DNA of 64,000 nucleotides from Zymoseptoria tritici IPO323 (GCF_000219625.1 NC_018214.1:62001-126000); one strand, 5' to 3'; positions 45,601 through 55,988 are shown, numbered from the stretch's first letter. Notes: generated from the sequence alone by a model not told the origin. Program-made: numbers and translations.

Positions 45601-46595
45601 TGCTTCAAGTACGCTCGTGGATTTGTGGAATTTGCGAGTTCGCCGAATCCCTTCTTAGCAGAGACAACGATCGCCGTTGAAGATCTGTTCTTCTCGCCGC
45701 CATTGAAGACTCCACGAAACTGGAGATTTGACAATTTCGTGCGAGGACGGCGTGCGCCCTTACCAGGCACGGGATTGAGGTCAAGTCGAAGCTCAGCGAG
45801 GAAGTCTTCGCGAAGCAGACGGAATTGGTTGCTCAGATGGTGAGCAACTCTTTCTTCGGACGGCACTTGGTACAAAGTGTGTGCCGGGTTGTAGTAAGGC
45901 GGGTCTTTGGTAGTGAGTTCGTCCTTCGTCGGATAGATCGCAACGTGGCGGAAGTCGATGAAGTCGTTATCGTGCCGTCCTCCAGGACCAGAGGCAGTGG
46001 GAATGTTGGTGCCGGTCTTTTTTGCTTTAAGAATGTGCTCGATGCGATAGCCAATGGCTCGGAGGTGACGGTCTGATGAATCCAAGAACGTTCGCTGTGC
46101 CGTGATCTCGCTTGCGACCGCTTCGGCGCCTGGAGGCTGATCGGAGCTCCAGAGGAGTATTTCCAAGAGGAGCCATGCAAAACTGCGCTGTGCCTCTGCA
46201 GTCAAGTGGTTGCGCTGTTGGGCTTGGACGAATTTGTCCCACAGGCTGGTAGGTGACACCATTCCCTTGAGGACACGCCTGAGGTATTCGCCATTGCAGA
46301 GTCTCTTCACTTCTGGAACCGCAAGATAGAGCAGGAGGCGATGAAGTGGACCGTTGAGAAATGCAACTGACGGATCGAATCGTAAACTTTGATGCAGCAC
46401 GTCCAGGCCCGATGTACTGCACCCGAGCTTCTCGATACAGTCCGCACGACCTGGCTGATCACAAATGGCATCGATAAATTGCTGGCAGTCGCGCGTGGTT
46501 CGGACCGGTCGAAGACCTGTGATGAAGGCGTGCAGCAATCTTGCGACTTTTTCGCTACGTGACGACGTGCCACCGCGTTGAGCACCGTCCGCCAT
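39621..46595 (-). CDS. ZNFX1-like SF1 helicase fused to three CbxX/CfxQ-type AAA ATPase modules, 2288 aa
   Basis: Three exons: 46595-41019, 40959-40501 and 40451-39621 (introns GTAAGT...TTTAG and GTACGT...ATACAG). The first ATG in frame is at 46595 (MADGAQRGG). An N-terminal region of about 480 aa is followed by an SF1 Upf1-like helicase: Walker A GPPGTGKS at about 490-500, Walker B-type VEEAGEI at about 755, QHRMCPEIS, and DNYQGNEADIVIVSL at about 970. Next comes an NFX1-type zinc-finger segment (about 1050-1140; CPDGGCSAPCGVLLNCGKHAC) and a Gln/Ala-rich coiled coil. Three AAA modules follow, with Walker A GNPGTGKTT at about 1315 and 1595 and GPPGTGKTT at about 1875. Each has IDEAY Walker B and NPGLxSRFP. 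The tail is a charged coiled coil with a Cys-containing end. The architecture matches fungal NFX1-type helicase/AAA proteins. The animal homologue ZNFX1 acts in small-RNA inheritance and antiviral defence; the fungal role is unproven. Confidence 0.88.
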
Positions 46596-46945
46596 CTCTG
46601 CGACGGTAAGACGAGATTGAGCCAGCAATGTTCTTTTTTGGTGGTGGTCGGGTGTTGCAAAGTAGCACAGTGCTACGTACCAGATGGAAGCAGGATGCGA
46701 AGCGGACAGTCTAAAATGCCGTACGGGTTTATAGCTTCAGAGCTTGAGGTGAGCCCTGGCTTTGTGCAAGCGCGCAAACAACGGGACCTGCATACGCTGC
46801 CGTGTAACCAGAGTGACGTGGCGGTTTCGTGAATCTGCCGTCGGTTTGCGAGCAAGACAAAAGTGTCTCGAATTACTGTCGAAGCACTTTCGTCTTCCCA
46901 GGCGAATCCAGATCCATCTATCGTGGTTGATCAAAGCCATCCGCA
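46596..46945. promoter_or_regulatory. divergent promoter between the helicase-AAA gene and the RGG protein gene
   Basis: 350 bp separate the two start codons (46595 minus, 46946 plus). No clear TATA box is seen. The tight head-to-head arrangement suggests shared control, which is inference. Confidence 0.45.
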
Positions 46946-48334
46946 ATGCATTCCAGTCGCGGCAGATACTCCAACAATCGCGGGGGTCGTGGCAGATGGT
47001 ATGGTTCGACAGTCCAGAGAGGTGGCATGGAACTGCCCGAGAAGGCTCTGCCATTCGGCACTGTCATCAGCACCTTGACGCACGAAGAGGTGAAGACCAG
47101 CCTTTCGAGCGGCAGAGCAACAAGCATCACTGGATGTCAGTACTTGGCCTCGTTCAATTGGCTCAAGAAAGGCAGTCCGACCATCGTGGTACCTGGTAAG
47201 TATCGCATTACACGGCCAGATGTAGGCCATGAAGCTGACGAGCAAAGGCTTACCTCCGAAGTGGACACCACACAAACAGCCTCCTCAACTGGCCGAAGAT
47301 TCCGGCGACTTCTTCCGCGATATCAACGCCGCACAATACCGAAGCATCCAATCGAGCCTGCCGTTCGCGCAGTTCTGTCACAGAATCCAGATTTCATTCC
47401 CGACGAAATTGACTTGTTCGCATGCGGAAGCACGATGGGCCATCTTCTGCGATTCGCTCGCAAGAGCGACAAGAAGTTCCGATTTGTGGTGGAGGTTGTG
47501 GACGGCACTGTGTTCTTCATTCGACGTGAGAACAGCCCAGACGAAAAGATTCCAGATTTGCGCGGCTATGGCCACACAATGCCGGAGGCATACACCACGC
47601 TCGACAGTTGCATCCGAGGATCTGTATCTCATCAGCGAATGATCAGATATGAAATAGGTGGCATTGAGTGTGTCGTGCGCTGCGAAAGCGACGGATATCT
47701 CGCGGACAAGGGCACTGCGTCCACAACGGCGAACGTTTGTGCAGGGAAATTCGAGACTCTACAAATGCTGGCCGGCGGCAAAGTCGTCCCTCAGGCGGCC
47801 ATTTTCGACATCAAAACCCGATCTGTCCGCAAGAAGGGCGAAAACATTCTCGCCGCAGAGATCACCAGACTATGGCTACGGCAGATCCCAAACTTCATCA
47901 TGGCGTACCACCGGAGTGGCGTCTTCGAAGACATTGAGGTATTGGACATCCGAAAGCAGATACTCCAGTGGGAGACCGAGCATGCGGACGAAATCAGTGT
48001 TTTCTCGGCGATTCTTGAGAGAGTGATCACATTTGCCCGAAGCCAAGCAGGCATTGCGTTCGAAGTCTGCTCCCAGCTGCCGCATGTCCTCGAGTTTCGA
48101 CAAGTCGGCGGACAAATCGGCTCCGTCCTTCCGGATGAGCTGAAGAAAGTGTGGACTGATTGCAACCTTGACGCGGATGAGGAGTCGACTGATGGAGCTT
48201 CTGATGAGCACATCGGCTCGGATGCCGGAGGCGGCGTCAGCATTGATTCGGGTGGTGAGGATGATAGCGACGGAGAACCAGACTACACAGCTTGTACGGA
48301 GCGATGCGACTATTGCGGCCGCTGCAAGTACTGA
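46946..48334 (+). pseudogene. conserved fungal RGG-tailed protein (often named geranylgeranyl pyrophosphate synthetase-like) with apparent frameshift
   Basis: Exon 1 is 46946-47195. An intron 47196-47247 (GTAAGT, branch GCTGAC, AG) is required to obtain PGLPPKWTP, QPPQLAEDSGDFFRDINAAQY, a block conserved in this family. The next conserved block (PKHPIEPAVRAVLSQNPDF) is one base out of frame. The shift is near 47338-47342, where TACCGAAG stands for an expected TACCCGAAG. Downstream the frame is clean to 48334: DLFACGSTMGHLLRFAR, RGYGHTMPEAYTTLDSC, SVSHQRMIRYEIGGIECVVR, and an acidic tail ending CDYCGRCKY. The N-terminus is RGG-rich (RGGRGRWYG), suggesting RNA binding. The database name is known to be misleading, since no prenyltransferase motif (DDxxD) is seen. 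An intron-retaining transcript would remain open throughout. Function unknown. Confidence 0.7.
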
Positions 48335-49721
48335 AGGCCTGTCAGCGCTTGCGGCCAAGGTGGTGTCTCGGGTCATTGTCGTCGCGAATCTGCGGATTCG
48401 ATACGACCTGCGAGCGGGCTCGCGCCGGAAAGTCTGATGCAAGGCTTGAGAGGCAGATCGCCGGCGTGGCGTACGTGTGTCTCGAGAAGAGCTAACATCG
48501 ATCTGGACGTCCGCCGCTGAGGCCCATCGTGCTGCTCATTATGGCGAGGATGTTGTTGTCGGATGACGATGGTGTTCAGGTTCGGGATCTCGAGCTTGAC
48601 CGCTCGAGCTAACTTCGCTTAGTCAGCCACGGATTATTGGGCCTAGCCAAACGTCTCGTCTCCCTTCCCTTTTGACATTTCTCTACGAATCTCTCTTTCG
48701 ACTCATCAATCGATCTGGAGGAATTGGCCATCAGCGTTGGCACACTGTCTCTTGACCCGTGTTGCCCGACCATAGATGATGCTGACACGGGACACAGCCA
48801 GGCTGGGCGATCCGAGCACATCCCAGAATGCCAGCCGATGGGATTCCGGCGATTTTGTGAATCCGATCGGAAGGGTCACAGCGACGTTTGATCAGAGCAG
48901 TCATCTTTCTCGAAATGATGCGGGCGCGATGACTATGTCTTGACAGAAGAGACAATTGTTACTCCTTATTACAGCCTTGTCTGGCTCTCTCCGACTGCAG
49001 CCAAGTTCATTGACCCTTGCACCGAAGTTGATGCTTCGATCATGCACATCTCCTCCACACAGAACCTCATTCACTCGCACCTGCTCGATTCAGCAAATGC
49101 TTGTGGTGTGCGGGGTATCGTCGACGATCCGACGACATGAGTACAAGGATATCGATGCTGGCCTTTGATGCCGTTCTTATGGTCAAGAAGAGTTGAAACA
49201 GGCAGTCTGAGTTGATTACAGGCAGACGTCGTGGACTACGAAGGTTGGCATGACAAGCCATCTCTTGGTCGGATAGAAAGACATGCGATCTCTCAACGTC
49301 TTGGTACTCCGAGTCCACAACGGCCACGGCTACTTATGCCGCTGCAAGTATTGACCACATTGAACCGAGAGCTGTCTTTCTGGACCGTGGGGCCAGACAG
49401 TGAGCGATCTTTTTGCTGTCAGACCTGAAACCCGCCATGCTGGTCGAATCCTCCAATCACGATGGTTTGCGAAAATGTGACAATCATGTCTTTCCCCTCT
49501 CAGTCCATGGTAATCCTTGCCCTCCGGGGATCTTGGTATCGACATGCGGCTTCGAAGGTCGAGTCCACGGAAGGACACCATGCCATTGGTCGATATCCCT
49601 CTCACTCGTGCTGGGCAGAGGATCACTACAAAGTGAGCTGCAACTCGGATTTGCTCTGGGATCGTTCTTCCGATCCTTTGATTGTCCTTGTCTGCCTTCT
49701 CTTTGCACGAGACACATCGGA
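48335..49721. other. intergenic 1.4 kb, no supported gene
   Basis: Several 60-130 codon ORFs on both strands overlap without domains, signal peptides or plausible splice links. The last part is the upstream region of the transporter gene at 49722. Confidence 0.5.
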
Positions 49722-50639
49722 ATGGCTGCACAATACAACAACGACATGGCGAATGGCGGTGGCGACTTTGGTGCGCATATGGAACGGATCCGAACTGCAG
49801 GATCTGTCAACATCAGCACTGAACTTTTTGAGAAACTATATCTCTCTCCTCAAAACGCTGTCTCAGGGGAATTTCGTCAAACCTTCGGCAACCCAACACC
49901 AATCGCACTGGCGGGATTCCTGCTGTCCTTGACACCGCTATCAATGGCACTGCTCGAATGGTGTGGAGCCGGTGGTCTCGGTGCGGCCATGAATGAGGCC
50001 TGTATGTCGATACTTCCTCTTCGCGAGCGGCTGAAAAGGCTCAAGGGCTGACACCTTGTCACATACTACTTCTTCGGCGGCATGCTCCTCATTCTCGGCA
50101 GCATTGGCGAGTGGATCTTGGGCAACAACTTCCCAGCTACAGTCTTCATGACCTTTGGCGCATTTGTATGTGCTCGGCGGCCCCAAGTCTTGCTCTTCGA
50201 CTGACATCTTCTAAGTCGTTTAACTTCGGCGCGACGCCCACCCCATACTACAACGCTTCAGCAGCGTACTCGCCTGATCCGGAAATGCCGTGGGAAGGAG
50301 CAGTTGCACCTGAATTCATGGCCACCTTCGCCTTCTTCCTGATTTCCATGGATCTGCTGTGCTTTGTACACCCTATTGCTTCGATCCTGACGAATCTCGT
50401 CTTCTTCTTCATTTTCTCGTTGATCGTGCCGGCGTGAGTGTTGAGAGAGCACTTTGGGGCGATCATTGCTGACCTTCCATAGTTTCGGCTGTCTCGCCGG
50501 ATCGTTCTGGCCCGGTGCACAAGGCGATACGGCATTGTCTCTAGCACTGCAACATGCCGATACTGGGCTCGCGCTGGCTCTCTCGCTTCTCGGGTGGTAC
50601 ATCCTCACCGCACTGATACTCGCCGGAGTTAAGTCGTAA
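49722..50639 (+). pseudogene. GPR1/FUN34/YaaH (AceTr) family transporter with defective splice acceptor, 251 codons
   Basis: Exons 49722-50001, 50065-50165, 50216-50433 and 50483-50639 restore the family sequence. They give the signature NPTPIALAGFLLSLTPLSM (family NPxPLGLAGF), the TM2 region YYFFGGMLLILGSIGEWILGN, then FGATPTPYYNA, a TM with FAFFLISMDLLCF, and a final helix ALSLLGWYILTALILAGV. Six membrane helices are expected; the family moves acetate/ammonium-type small ions at the plasma membrane. The first intron, with its good GTATGT donor and CTGAC branch, ends in CACAT instead of CACAG. Using the nearest upstream AG (50044-50045) shifts the frame. Exon 3 also lacks the usual WL of the FWLSFGA motif. 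Either the gene is decaying, a non-AG acceptor is used, or the base is a sequencing error. Confidence 0.7.
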
Positions 50640-51331
50640 CAGCAGACCCGTTGATCGCTGGCCACATCGCTAACAACACATCTCTCCCGGTCGATTTCCC
50701 AATCGCACTTCTCGTCAGCGATCTCCGCACCAGGATCAAGGGTATGTCGGCAAGGGGAAGTCGCGCAAGAGGCGAGCAGAGTCGTCAGCATGAAGTCTGT
50801 GCCGAACGCCCGGGAGCAAGACGATGACACCATGTGTATGCAGAAAGCTATGCTCAATCATGGCCATCGTGTTCGCTCGTCGGTTCACACAAAGAAGCCA
50901 TGTAGCTGTCTTCCCTCGCAATCCAGGCAGGACTGCGTGTTGTCGTCTTGGTCACGTCATCGTTGGGCTTGAAGCAGACTGAGTGACCTTCCCAGCATAT
51001 TGGGCCCCTGGCCAAGGGATAAGGCGTGTTCGGCGTACACGTCAATAATGCCAAGGTCCAGGCCATGTCACGTCGTCTGTTCTGCAGGCACTGTACCCGG
51101 TAAGATGTCGGAGTGCACAGAAGAGGGGCAAAGGCGGAGATCCACGAGATCTCGATACCCCACGGGGAGACCCCACAGCACATGCTCGGCAGTTGCACGA
51201 GGCGATTCTACCCCGCTGTTCAATGTCGACCACACACGTGCACCTCGATCATCTTAAAGGAGGCATCGCACACCCCTGCGATCCCCCAGCACACCTTGCA
51301 CAAATCCTCATACCCCCAGGCGAACATCAAC
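50640..51331. other. intergenic, no supported gene
   Basis: The in-frame extension upstream of the ATG at 51332 (back to 51113) has no conserved character and is read as 5' leader. C/A-rich leader sequence (ccccaggcgaacatcaac) precedes the start. Confidence 0.5.
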
Positions 51332-52768
51332 ATGGCCTCACAAATCCAAGCCGACTACCTCATCATCGGCGCCGGAGCCATGGGCATGGCCTTCGCCGAC
51401 ACCCTACTCAGCGACACTCAAGCAACATTCGCGATAGTCGACCGCTACGCCCGTCCAGGAGGGCATTGGACGACGGCTTACCCTTACGTCCGGCTGCATC
51501 AGCCATCTCAATTCTACGGTGTGAATTCTCGGAATCTGGGTGAAGATCGCCTGGATCAGGTCGGTTGGAACAAGGGACTGTCAGAGCTGGCTTCGGTCGA
51601 TGAAGTAACAGCATATTATGGAATCGTGATGGACCAGACGTTTCTCCCGTCCGGTCGCGTGCAGTACTTTCCTCTGCATGAGTATACCGGTGAAGGACAG
51701 TGGCGGTCGAATGTGACTGGGAAATCGTACCAGGTTGGGAAGCAGACGATCATTGTGGACGCCACGTTTATGAAAGTCAAAGTGCCCTCCATGGGTCCGC
51801 CTCCGTACAAAGTAGGAGAAGGCGTTGAGCTTGTAACGCCGAACGACCTTCCCAAGGCGACTCGACCCTACGCTGCCTACACTGTCGTTGGAGCCGGCAA
51901 GACTGGCATCGATGCATGTCTTTGGCTTTTGAAGCAAGGCGTTGATCCCAAGATCATCTCATGGATCATGCCACGGGATTCATGGTTCCTGGAGCGAGGT
52001 GGCATTCAACCCGGTGAACGGTTCGCTGAGAGTACAGCAGCCAGCATCAACGCCATCAACGGCTCGGTAATGGAAGCTAGCTCACCCGAAGACCTCTTCT
52101 TACGGCTGGAGAAGCACAAGCAGCTCATACGCATGACCGACCAAGTCTGGCCCTCAATGTTTCGCTGCGCCACTGTCTCCCTCGCAGAGCTCGAGCAAGT
52201 CCAGAAAATCGGCAACGTCATCCGACAAGGCCGAGTCGTCAGTCTCGAAGCAAACAAAGTAACAATGGAGAACGGCGACTACCAACCCGGCCCCGATACG
52301 CTCTACATCGACTGTAGCGCCGATGCCCTTGCCAAACTCGAACCCGTTCCCGTCTTCCGCGGAAAGCAAATCACCCTCCAATCCGTCCGATACTGCCAGC
52401 AAGTCTTCTCCGCTGCCTTCATCGCCCACGTAGAAGCCACCTACGACGACGAGAAGCTGAAGAACGATCTCTGCCACGTCGTGCCACATCCAGATGAGAG
52501 CATTGATTGGTTCATCGTGACATTGCAAAGTCATCGGAATGGTCCGAAGTGGTCCGCTCAGCCGAAGACGGCTGCATGGTTGGCCCAGGCACGACTGGAC
52601 TGGTTTGGCAAGTTACTGCCGCCAGCTCCGTCTGATCCGGAACAGGTGCCGGCGTTTTGGGCGGCGTTTGGAGCGCAGGTGCAGGCACTCTGTGAGAAGT
52701 TGGAGATTCTTATCGGCCAGCTTCCGGAGAAGGACGCGGCGAGAGCGAAGGCGCAAATAGCGAGGTGA
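51332..52768 (+). CDS. FAD/NAD(P)-binding oxidoreductase (flavin monooxygenase-like), 478 aa
   Basis: A single exon; the ATG at 51332 (MASQIQADYLIIG) is chosen because the dinucleotide-binding motif follows at once. GAGAMGMAFAD at residues 11-21 is the FAD Rossmann motif. DRYARPGGHWTTAYPYVRLHQP matches the FAD-contacting GG-W-Y segment of flavin monooxygenase-like enzymes. A second Rossmann motif VVGAGKTGIDACLWLL at about 188-203 should hold NAD(P)H. There is no signal peptide or membrane anchor. The family includes N-oxygenases and uncharacterised fungal and bacterial oxidoreductases. The substrate is unknown. Neighbours give no pathway clue. Confidence 0.82.
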   Translation: MASQIQADYLIIGAGAMGMAFADTLLSDTQATFAIVDRYARPGGHWTTAYPYVRLHQPSQFYGVNSRNLGEDRLDQVGWNKGLSELASVDEVTAYYGIVMDQTFLPSGRVQYFPLHEYTGEGQWRSNVTGKSYQVGKQTIIVDATFMKVKVPSMGPPPYKVGEGVELVTPNDLPKATRPYAAYTVVGAGKTGIDACLWLLKQGVDPKIISWIMPRDSWFLERGGIQPGERFAESTAASINAINGSVMEASSPEDLFLRLEKHKQLIRMTDQVWPSMFRCATVSLAELEQVQKIGNVIRQGRVVSLEANKVTMENGDYQPGPDTLYIDCSADALAKLEPVPVFRGKQITLQSVRYCQQVFSAAFIAHVEATYDDEKLKNDLCHVVPHPDESIDWFIVTLQSHRNGPKWSAQPKTAAWLAQARLDWFGKLLPPAPSDPEQVPAFWAAFGAQVQALCEKLEILIGQLPEKDAARAKAQIAR

Positions 52769-53564
52769 CAGCAGTTAGTCGACACCAGATAGCCGACACA
52801 TTCGAAGCAGAGAACAGTTGCGGAAGCATTGTACGAGGAGGGAGAGACCAGGACTTGAATCTTGCGCACTGAAAGGTGAATTGGAGATAACTCGTGGCTG
52901 GAGTGAAGAGCATGATAGAAGTAAAGGGGAAGCATGTGCAAGAAAATAAAACGGGAAAAGAAGCGCTGGATTGCAAGTTGAAGATATCGCAACTTCGATT
53001 GTGTTGAGTCAAGGTACACGACCGTTGTGTAGCCGCCTCTCTTCGTTCGTCTCGCAGGTTCCGTGTACTGAACTTATCGTGCATGGGGAGGACAGTGGCA
53101 TGCAGAGACGTCGTGATGCCAGCAATGTCCTTGTCGGCTGACTCTGGACGGATTGGCTTGCTCTCCCATCGGCAGTGGCCACATCTGCTTATCGCATGAG
53201 GCGCGTCTGTTCAAGCATTTACCTAGTGCCTGATACATCGAGACGCTGGCCTGATGCTGTTTGCAGGACCCGTCGAAGGTACTGCAAACAGAACATCCAA
53301 AGCTATGCAGGGCCTCGCGGCAACGCTGCAGCGCAGACGGCAAGCAGACCGCTTCGCCGCTCGAGACTCATCCAACGCCGCTCGACAGCTTCCCCTCCAT
53401 TGTTGCCCAAGCTCGCAGGAGGCGGTCCGATAGGTGGACTCAGCGATCTGCCCTTGCTTGAATCCGGCTTGTCCGACATACGGGTCGATAGGTCAAAGTC
53501 CAGCGTGGTGTACACTTAGATGTCCAGTGCGAATAAGCCGCTGGCGTTGGTGGCCATCCATCAC
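52769..53564. other. intergenic between convergent genes, no supported gene
   Basis: 3' flanks of the FAD enzyme (plus) and the thioesterase (minus). The ORFs seen are short and overlapping. Confidence 0.5.
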
Positions 53565-54629
53565 TCATCTGATCTGTTGCTGCCTGGAAGGCCACATCCA
53601 CTGCTTGAACTCATCAAGACTCCACTTCGCCGCCTCCGCGACTTTCTCCTCAACCTGCTCGGCCGTCGATCGTGGAGCGAACTTAGCCGCAGCCTTGACA
53701 CAAATCTGCGCATCCATCGTCTCCAGCGTCGCTTGATACTCGGCTCCCTTGATGGCATACCTCACGTTGCCAGCATCATCGTCAGCGCTGAACGCCGGCG
53801 TCACACGTATGGTGTAGAAGCTGTTGGCGTAGGTTGGTTTCCTGTAGTCGATGCTGACCTGTGCTGGCTCGGCGGGCGTGTCCAATGGCATGGTCATTGT
53901 AGCGTGGTTTCCAGTCCCAGGTAGTCGTTGAGGAGTAGCTGCAGCAGAGACCGAGGACTCCGAAGAAGGGTTTGATAGGGCCGCAGCCAGTGCGATCTTT
54001 TCCTCCAGTGCGGTCGCCAGCAATCCGCCATGTGTCACGCCTGGCCAGCCAGACATGGCGCCTCCAAACCACACAATCGCAACCAGCTTCTTCTCGCTTC
54101 TATCCCAGAATATTCTCTCCACGCCCAGACCTCTAGCACCTTGCAGATGATCCGTCAAGCGATCGTGAAAAGGCAGTTTGTTCTCCGGCAGACCTTCCAA
54201 ATGCGTAGGATGCAGTCGAGGCAGCACTTCCACCCATCCACCCTCTTCGCCCTTCAGCTGCTTCGCAACGCCCAAGCATTTTCCTCGCAGCACTTTGACC
54301 TTGAATTCTTCGTCGATTCGCTTGTTGAGGTCCGTAATGAGGATGTTGTCTTCGTGGGTTCCGGGTTGTGGCATAGGAGGTGGAGAGATGAGATGGACGG
54401 CAAAGGTGCCAACGCCTACTCCAAGGCCGAGGGCGATGGTCGTGAGGATCACGCGTGGATGGCGGCGGAGGAAGGACGGTCGTGGAGAGGGCGAGGCACT
54501 GGATGCATATCGTCGTGAGACGGGCTGGCGCTGTGAGGACAGGCGCCGAGCGGCACATTGACCTTGAGTCCGGAGTCCGTTCATCGTGATTGATCCGACG
54601 CTTGGTCGTAGACAAAGGGCGGTGGTCAT
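53565..54629 (-). CDS. hotdog-fold thioesterase-family protein, probably mitochondrial, 354 aa
   Basis: The start is set at the ATG at 54629 (MTTALCLRPSVGS). The frame is open further upstream, where other ATGs exist, but the first 60 residues from this ATG make a good mitochondrial presequence: Arg/Ser-rich, no acidic residues (CAARRLSSQRQPVSRRYASS). A hydrophobic segment follows (VILTTIALGLGVGVGTFAVHL), probably an inner-membrane anchor. The C-terminal half has the hotdog signature WPGVTHGGLLATALEE, the PaaI/THEM4-type motif, then VSIDYRKPTYANSFYTI. The family hydrolyses acyl-CoA thioesters. Similar fungal proteins are annotated as mitochondrial thioesterase-superfamily proteins of unknown substrate. 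It is divergent from the gene at 54839, about 210 bp away. Confidence 0.8.
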   Translation of the reverse strand: MTTALCLRPSVGSITMNGLRTQGQCAARRLSSQRQPVSRRYASSASPSPRPSFLRRHPRVILTTIALGLGVGVGTFAVHLISPPPMPQPGTHEDNILITDLNKRIDEEFKVKVLRGKCLGVAKQLKGEEGGWVEVLPRLHPTHLEGLPENKLPFHDRLTDHLQGARGLGVERIFWDRSEKKLVAIVWFGGAMSGWPGVTHGGLLATALEEKIALAAALSNPSSESSVSAAATPQRLPGTGNHATMTMPLDTPAEPAQVSIDYRKPTYANSFYTIRVTPAFSADDDAGNVRYAIKGAEYQATLETMDAQICVKAAAKFAPRSTAEQVEEKVAEAAKWSLDEFKQWMWPSRQQQIR

Positions 54630-54838
54630 GATGTGCGAACGGAGAACCGAGTCCAAGTTGAAGATCGAAGCTCTGCTCGGCTGAATTTCGGGCATTTCTG
54701 CGTGCCTGGTCTGTTGTATTTCCTCCATCCAACCAACTGTATGCTCCAATATGCGGGCGTATCTTGCTCGTCAATCTATCTCATCACGATCTTTAATGGC
54801 CTCGACGACTGACAAGGGATCTTGATGACAACTTCATC

Positions 54839-55988
54839 ATGGCAAGCTCCGACCGGACAACAGAATCGCAGGTTTCGCAAATGGACTTTTCCAACAACAC
54901 TCAAAATCCACCAGAGGCCGACAGCGATCGCCCTCAATCAATACCAAGACAATTCCATGATCTTGACGACCTTCACTCATATCTGATTCGCTCCTGGAAC
55001 GAGCTCTCTCCCTCGGAACGAGTCAACGATCCAATACTCTACACAAGTGACGAACACGAAGCAGCCAGCGAGATCGTGACCCTCATATTGCTCGACAGTC
55101 TATCACAGGTGTTGGGCAGCGATGTGGCAAAAGCCCAGAGTCTCCTTTTCCCGGTGCTATACTACTTCTTACTTGGTGAGGTCATGCCGGGATTGATAGG
55201 GCAGGTGTTGAAAGTGAAGTTGGTGGAAGTGGTGGAGATGCTGAGTGTCATGAATGAGGATGTATCTTTGCCGAGCTGGCTTGTACTGAGCGAACCCGTC
55301 AACGCTGCGGTCTCGAGGGTTCTCAAGGAGTGGGCGGACATGATGTCGAGTTCAGAGCGTGGACCATCAGTCAAGACGGTGAGAGAAGCGGTCATGCAGC
55401 GAGATTGGCGGCAGGATGGTCTGAAATCAAGCGCACCACCGGGCTGCGAGAAAGAAGTCGAGTTCCATCGCCGAATCGGGTTATTGACGATGAGCTGGGC
55501 TTCTCACGACATGTTCTACGAAGAAGAACTGCGGCAGGCATTTGCAGAGTTCGATTTCACCAGTCCTGTACTCACCAATGGACAGCTCCTGGATGCCGTC
55601 GATGCGGCATGGATGTAGGTGCTCCCGAACGGCGGCTGCGCATGTTACTAACAATGCGCTTAGTCCCAACCCACGACTCACCAAATCACTCCCGCCAGAC
55701 AGTACAGCAGACCAGCCGCTATGCAACTCGGACAACCAGCTCCCAGAAAGAGCAGTAAATGCCGAATCCTACGGTCATCTATCGACCTTACGTATAGGTC
55801 GCAACCCAGCTGACTTTGTCAACTCGATCGTGAGTCGAGGTGCCAAAGCTCCGGAAGACCAAGGCTTGATGGAGTATACATCGTACTGGTTCAACGGTAT
55901 TGCGCACGCCATTGCAGGTCTGAAAGACAATTTGAAAGTCGAAGTGGCTATTTCGGGGTTTCCTAGCCCTGGATTGCATACTAAGTAA
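54839..55988 (+). CDS. unknown protein, 366 aa, two exons
   Basis: Exons 54839-55614 and 55664-55988 are joined over a GTAGGT donor, a CTAAC branch and a CTTAG acceptor, changing the apparent terminal Met into Ile. The N-terminal 45 residues are polar and Gln/Asn-rich. Residues about 75-150 are hydrophobic and Leu/Val-rich (ASEIVTLILLDSLSQVL, LLFPVLYYFLLGEVMPGLIG), possibly a helical bundle rather than clear membrane spans. The C-terminal part (GHLSTLRIGRNPADFVNSIV, GLMEYTSYWFNGIAHAIAGL) also looks ordered. No family is recognised and there is no signal peptide. Confidence 0.7.

Noticed and set aside
46596..46628. N-terminal extension of the helicase-AAA protein to 46628
   Set aside because: The codon at 46628 is TTG, not ATG; the first in-frame ATG is at 46595.
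47196..47225. 30-nt intron using the AG at 47224-47225 in the RGG protein gene
   Set aside because: Too short for a fungal spliceosomal intron; the AG at 47246-47247 gives 52 nt, a CTGAC branch site and the conserved PGLPPKWTP reading.
54630..54749. 40-residue N-terminal extension of the thioesterase
   Set aside because: The frame opens with TTG at 54749, and the segment masks a convincing mitochondrial presequence beginning at the ATG at 54629. An upstream ATG at 54728 cannot be fully excluded.
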